From Shinisaurus crocodilurus (Eukaryota; Chordata; Lepidosauria; Squamata; Shinisauridae), in assembly GCA_021292165.1 (NCBI GenBank), contig JAHFWL010000433.1:251001-315000 (forward strand): a DNA stretch of 64,000 nt, read 5' to 3'. Positions within the stretch are counted from its first letter, which is position 1. Every line of letters begins with the position of its first letter. The translations under genes were made by a program, and so were the position numbers. The notes beneath the pieces were generated by a model. The model searched no databases and was not told the DNA's origin. It saw nothing but the letters and a program-made list of their open reading frames with translations. Below, in pieces: positions 63,807 to 64,000 of this stretch.

Positions 63807-64000
63807 ATAGAATCATAGAATCATAGAAAAGTAGAGTTGGAAGGGGCCTACAAGGCCATCGAGCCCAACCCCCTGCTCAATGCAGGAATCTAGGTCAAAG
63901 CATCCCTGACAGATGGCTGTCCAGCTGCACCTTGAATGCCTCCAGATTGGGAGAGCCCACCACCTCCCTAGGTAGTTGGTTCCATTGTCTTATTGCTCTG
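63807..64000 (-). mobile_element. CR1-like LINE 3' UTR, runs off the window
   Basis: Reverse complement of a CR1-type 3' end: (ATAGAATC) tail repeats, then GAGTTGGAAGGGGCCTACAA, CCATCGAGCCCAACCCCCTG, CTCCAGATTGGGAGAGCCCA and ACCTCCCTAGGTAGTTGGTT. The first 55 bases or so equal the tails of the 5S-SINEs, so this LINE type is their likely partner. The coding part should lie beyond 64000. Confidence 0.85.

Overview
The window is vertebrate genomic DNA, most probably from a lizard or other squamate. The tRNA-derived SINEs are of the Sauria type, there are 5S rRNA-derived SINEs with a CR1-like LINE tail, and L2/CR1 LINE 3' ends, hAT/Tigger/Harbinger MITEs and a non-autonomous Helitron are abundant. 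There are no operons, bacterial genes or CRISPR arrays.

Only one host protein-coding exon is recognised with confidence: the first coding exon of PTPN1 (protein tyrosine phosphatase 1B) on the minus strand at 35362-35424. It ends at a GTGAG splice donor and lies in a CpG island (about 35150-35900). If this is right, positions 1-35361 are PTPN1 intron 1 (no later exon was recognised), and 35900-64000 is 5' flanking or intergenic DNA.

Region by region. 1-16 kb: AT-rich intron with scattered MITEs, degraded L2 fragments, a Harbinger-type MITE, and a Helitron-derived array of about 25 G-tract repeat units (8.70-9.63 kb); one open stretch with a strong in-frame splice donor (1858-2406) is unexplained. 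16.7-20.1 kb: a decayed PIF/Harbinger transposon with a frameshifted transposase, invaded by a Tigger-like MITE and a 5S-SINE. 24.1-26.26 kb: a 2.1-kb hAT-type element with a perfect 8-bp target duplication; it carries a long palindrome, a SINE fragment and eight roughly 140-bp GC-rich repeats. 35-37 kb: PTPN1 promoter and exon 1, then a direct duplication of about 140 bp and nested MITEs. 40-50 kb: dense hAT MITEs with 8-bp duplications, and a 990-bp hAT element (47.34-48.33 kb) keeping the end of a transposase. 51.2-52.2 kb: a Helitron inserted cleanly between A and T inside a Sauria SINE. 53-64 kb: two L2 reverse-transcriptase C-terminal fragments, paired Sauria SINEs, an inverted duplication of a SINE/MITE junction (61.2 and 62.4 kb), and a CR1 3' end at the right edge whose sequence matches the 5S-SINE tails.

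The elements work as donor and parasite pairs: the CR1-like LINE and the 5S-SINEs share a 3' end, Harbinger transposase and the 5.6-kb MITE share termini, and hAT transposase sources may have mobilised the short palindromic MITEs. All transposase and reverse-transcriptase remnants seen are truncated or frameshifted. Family names rest on motif recognition by eye, not on database searches.
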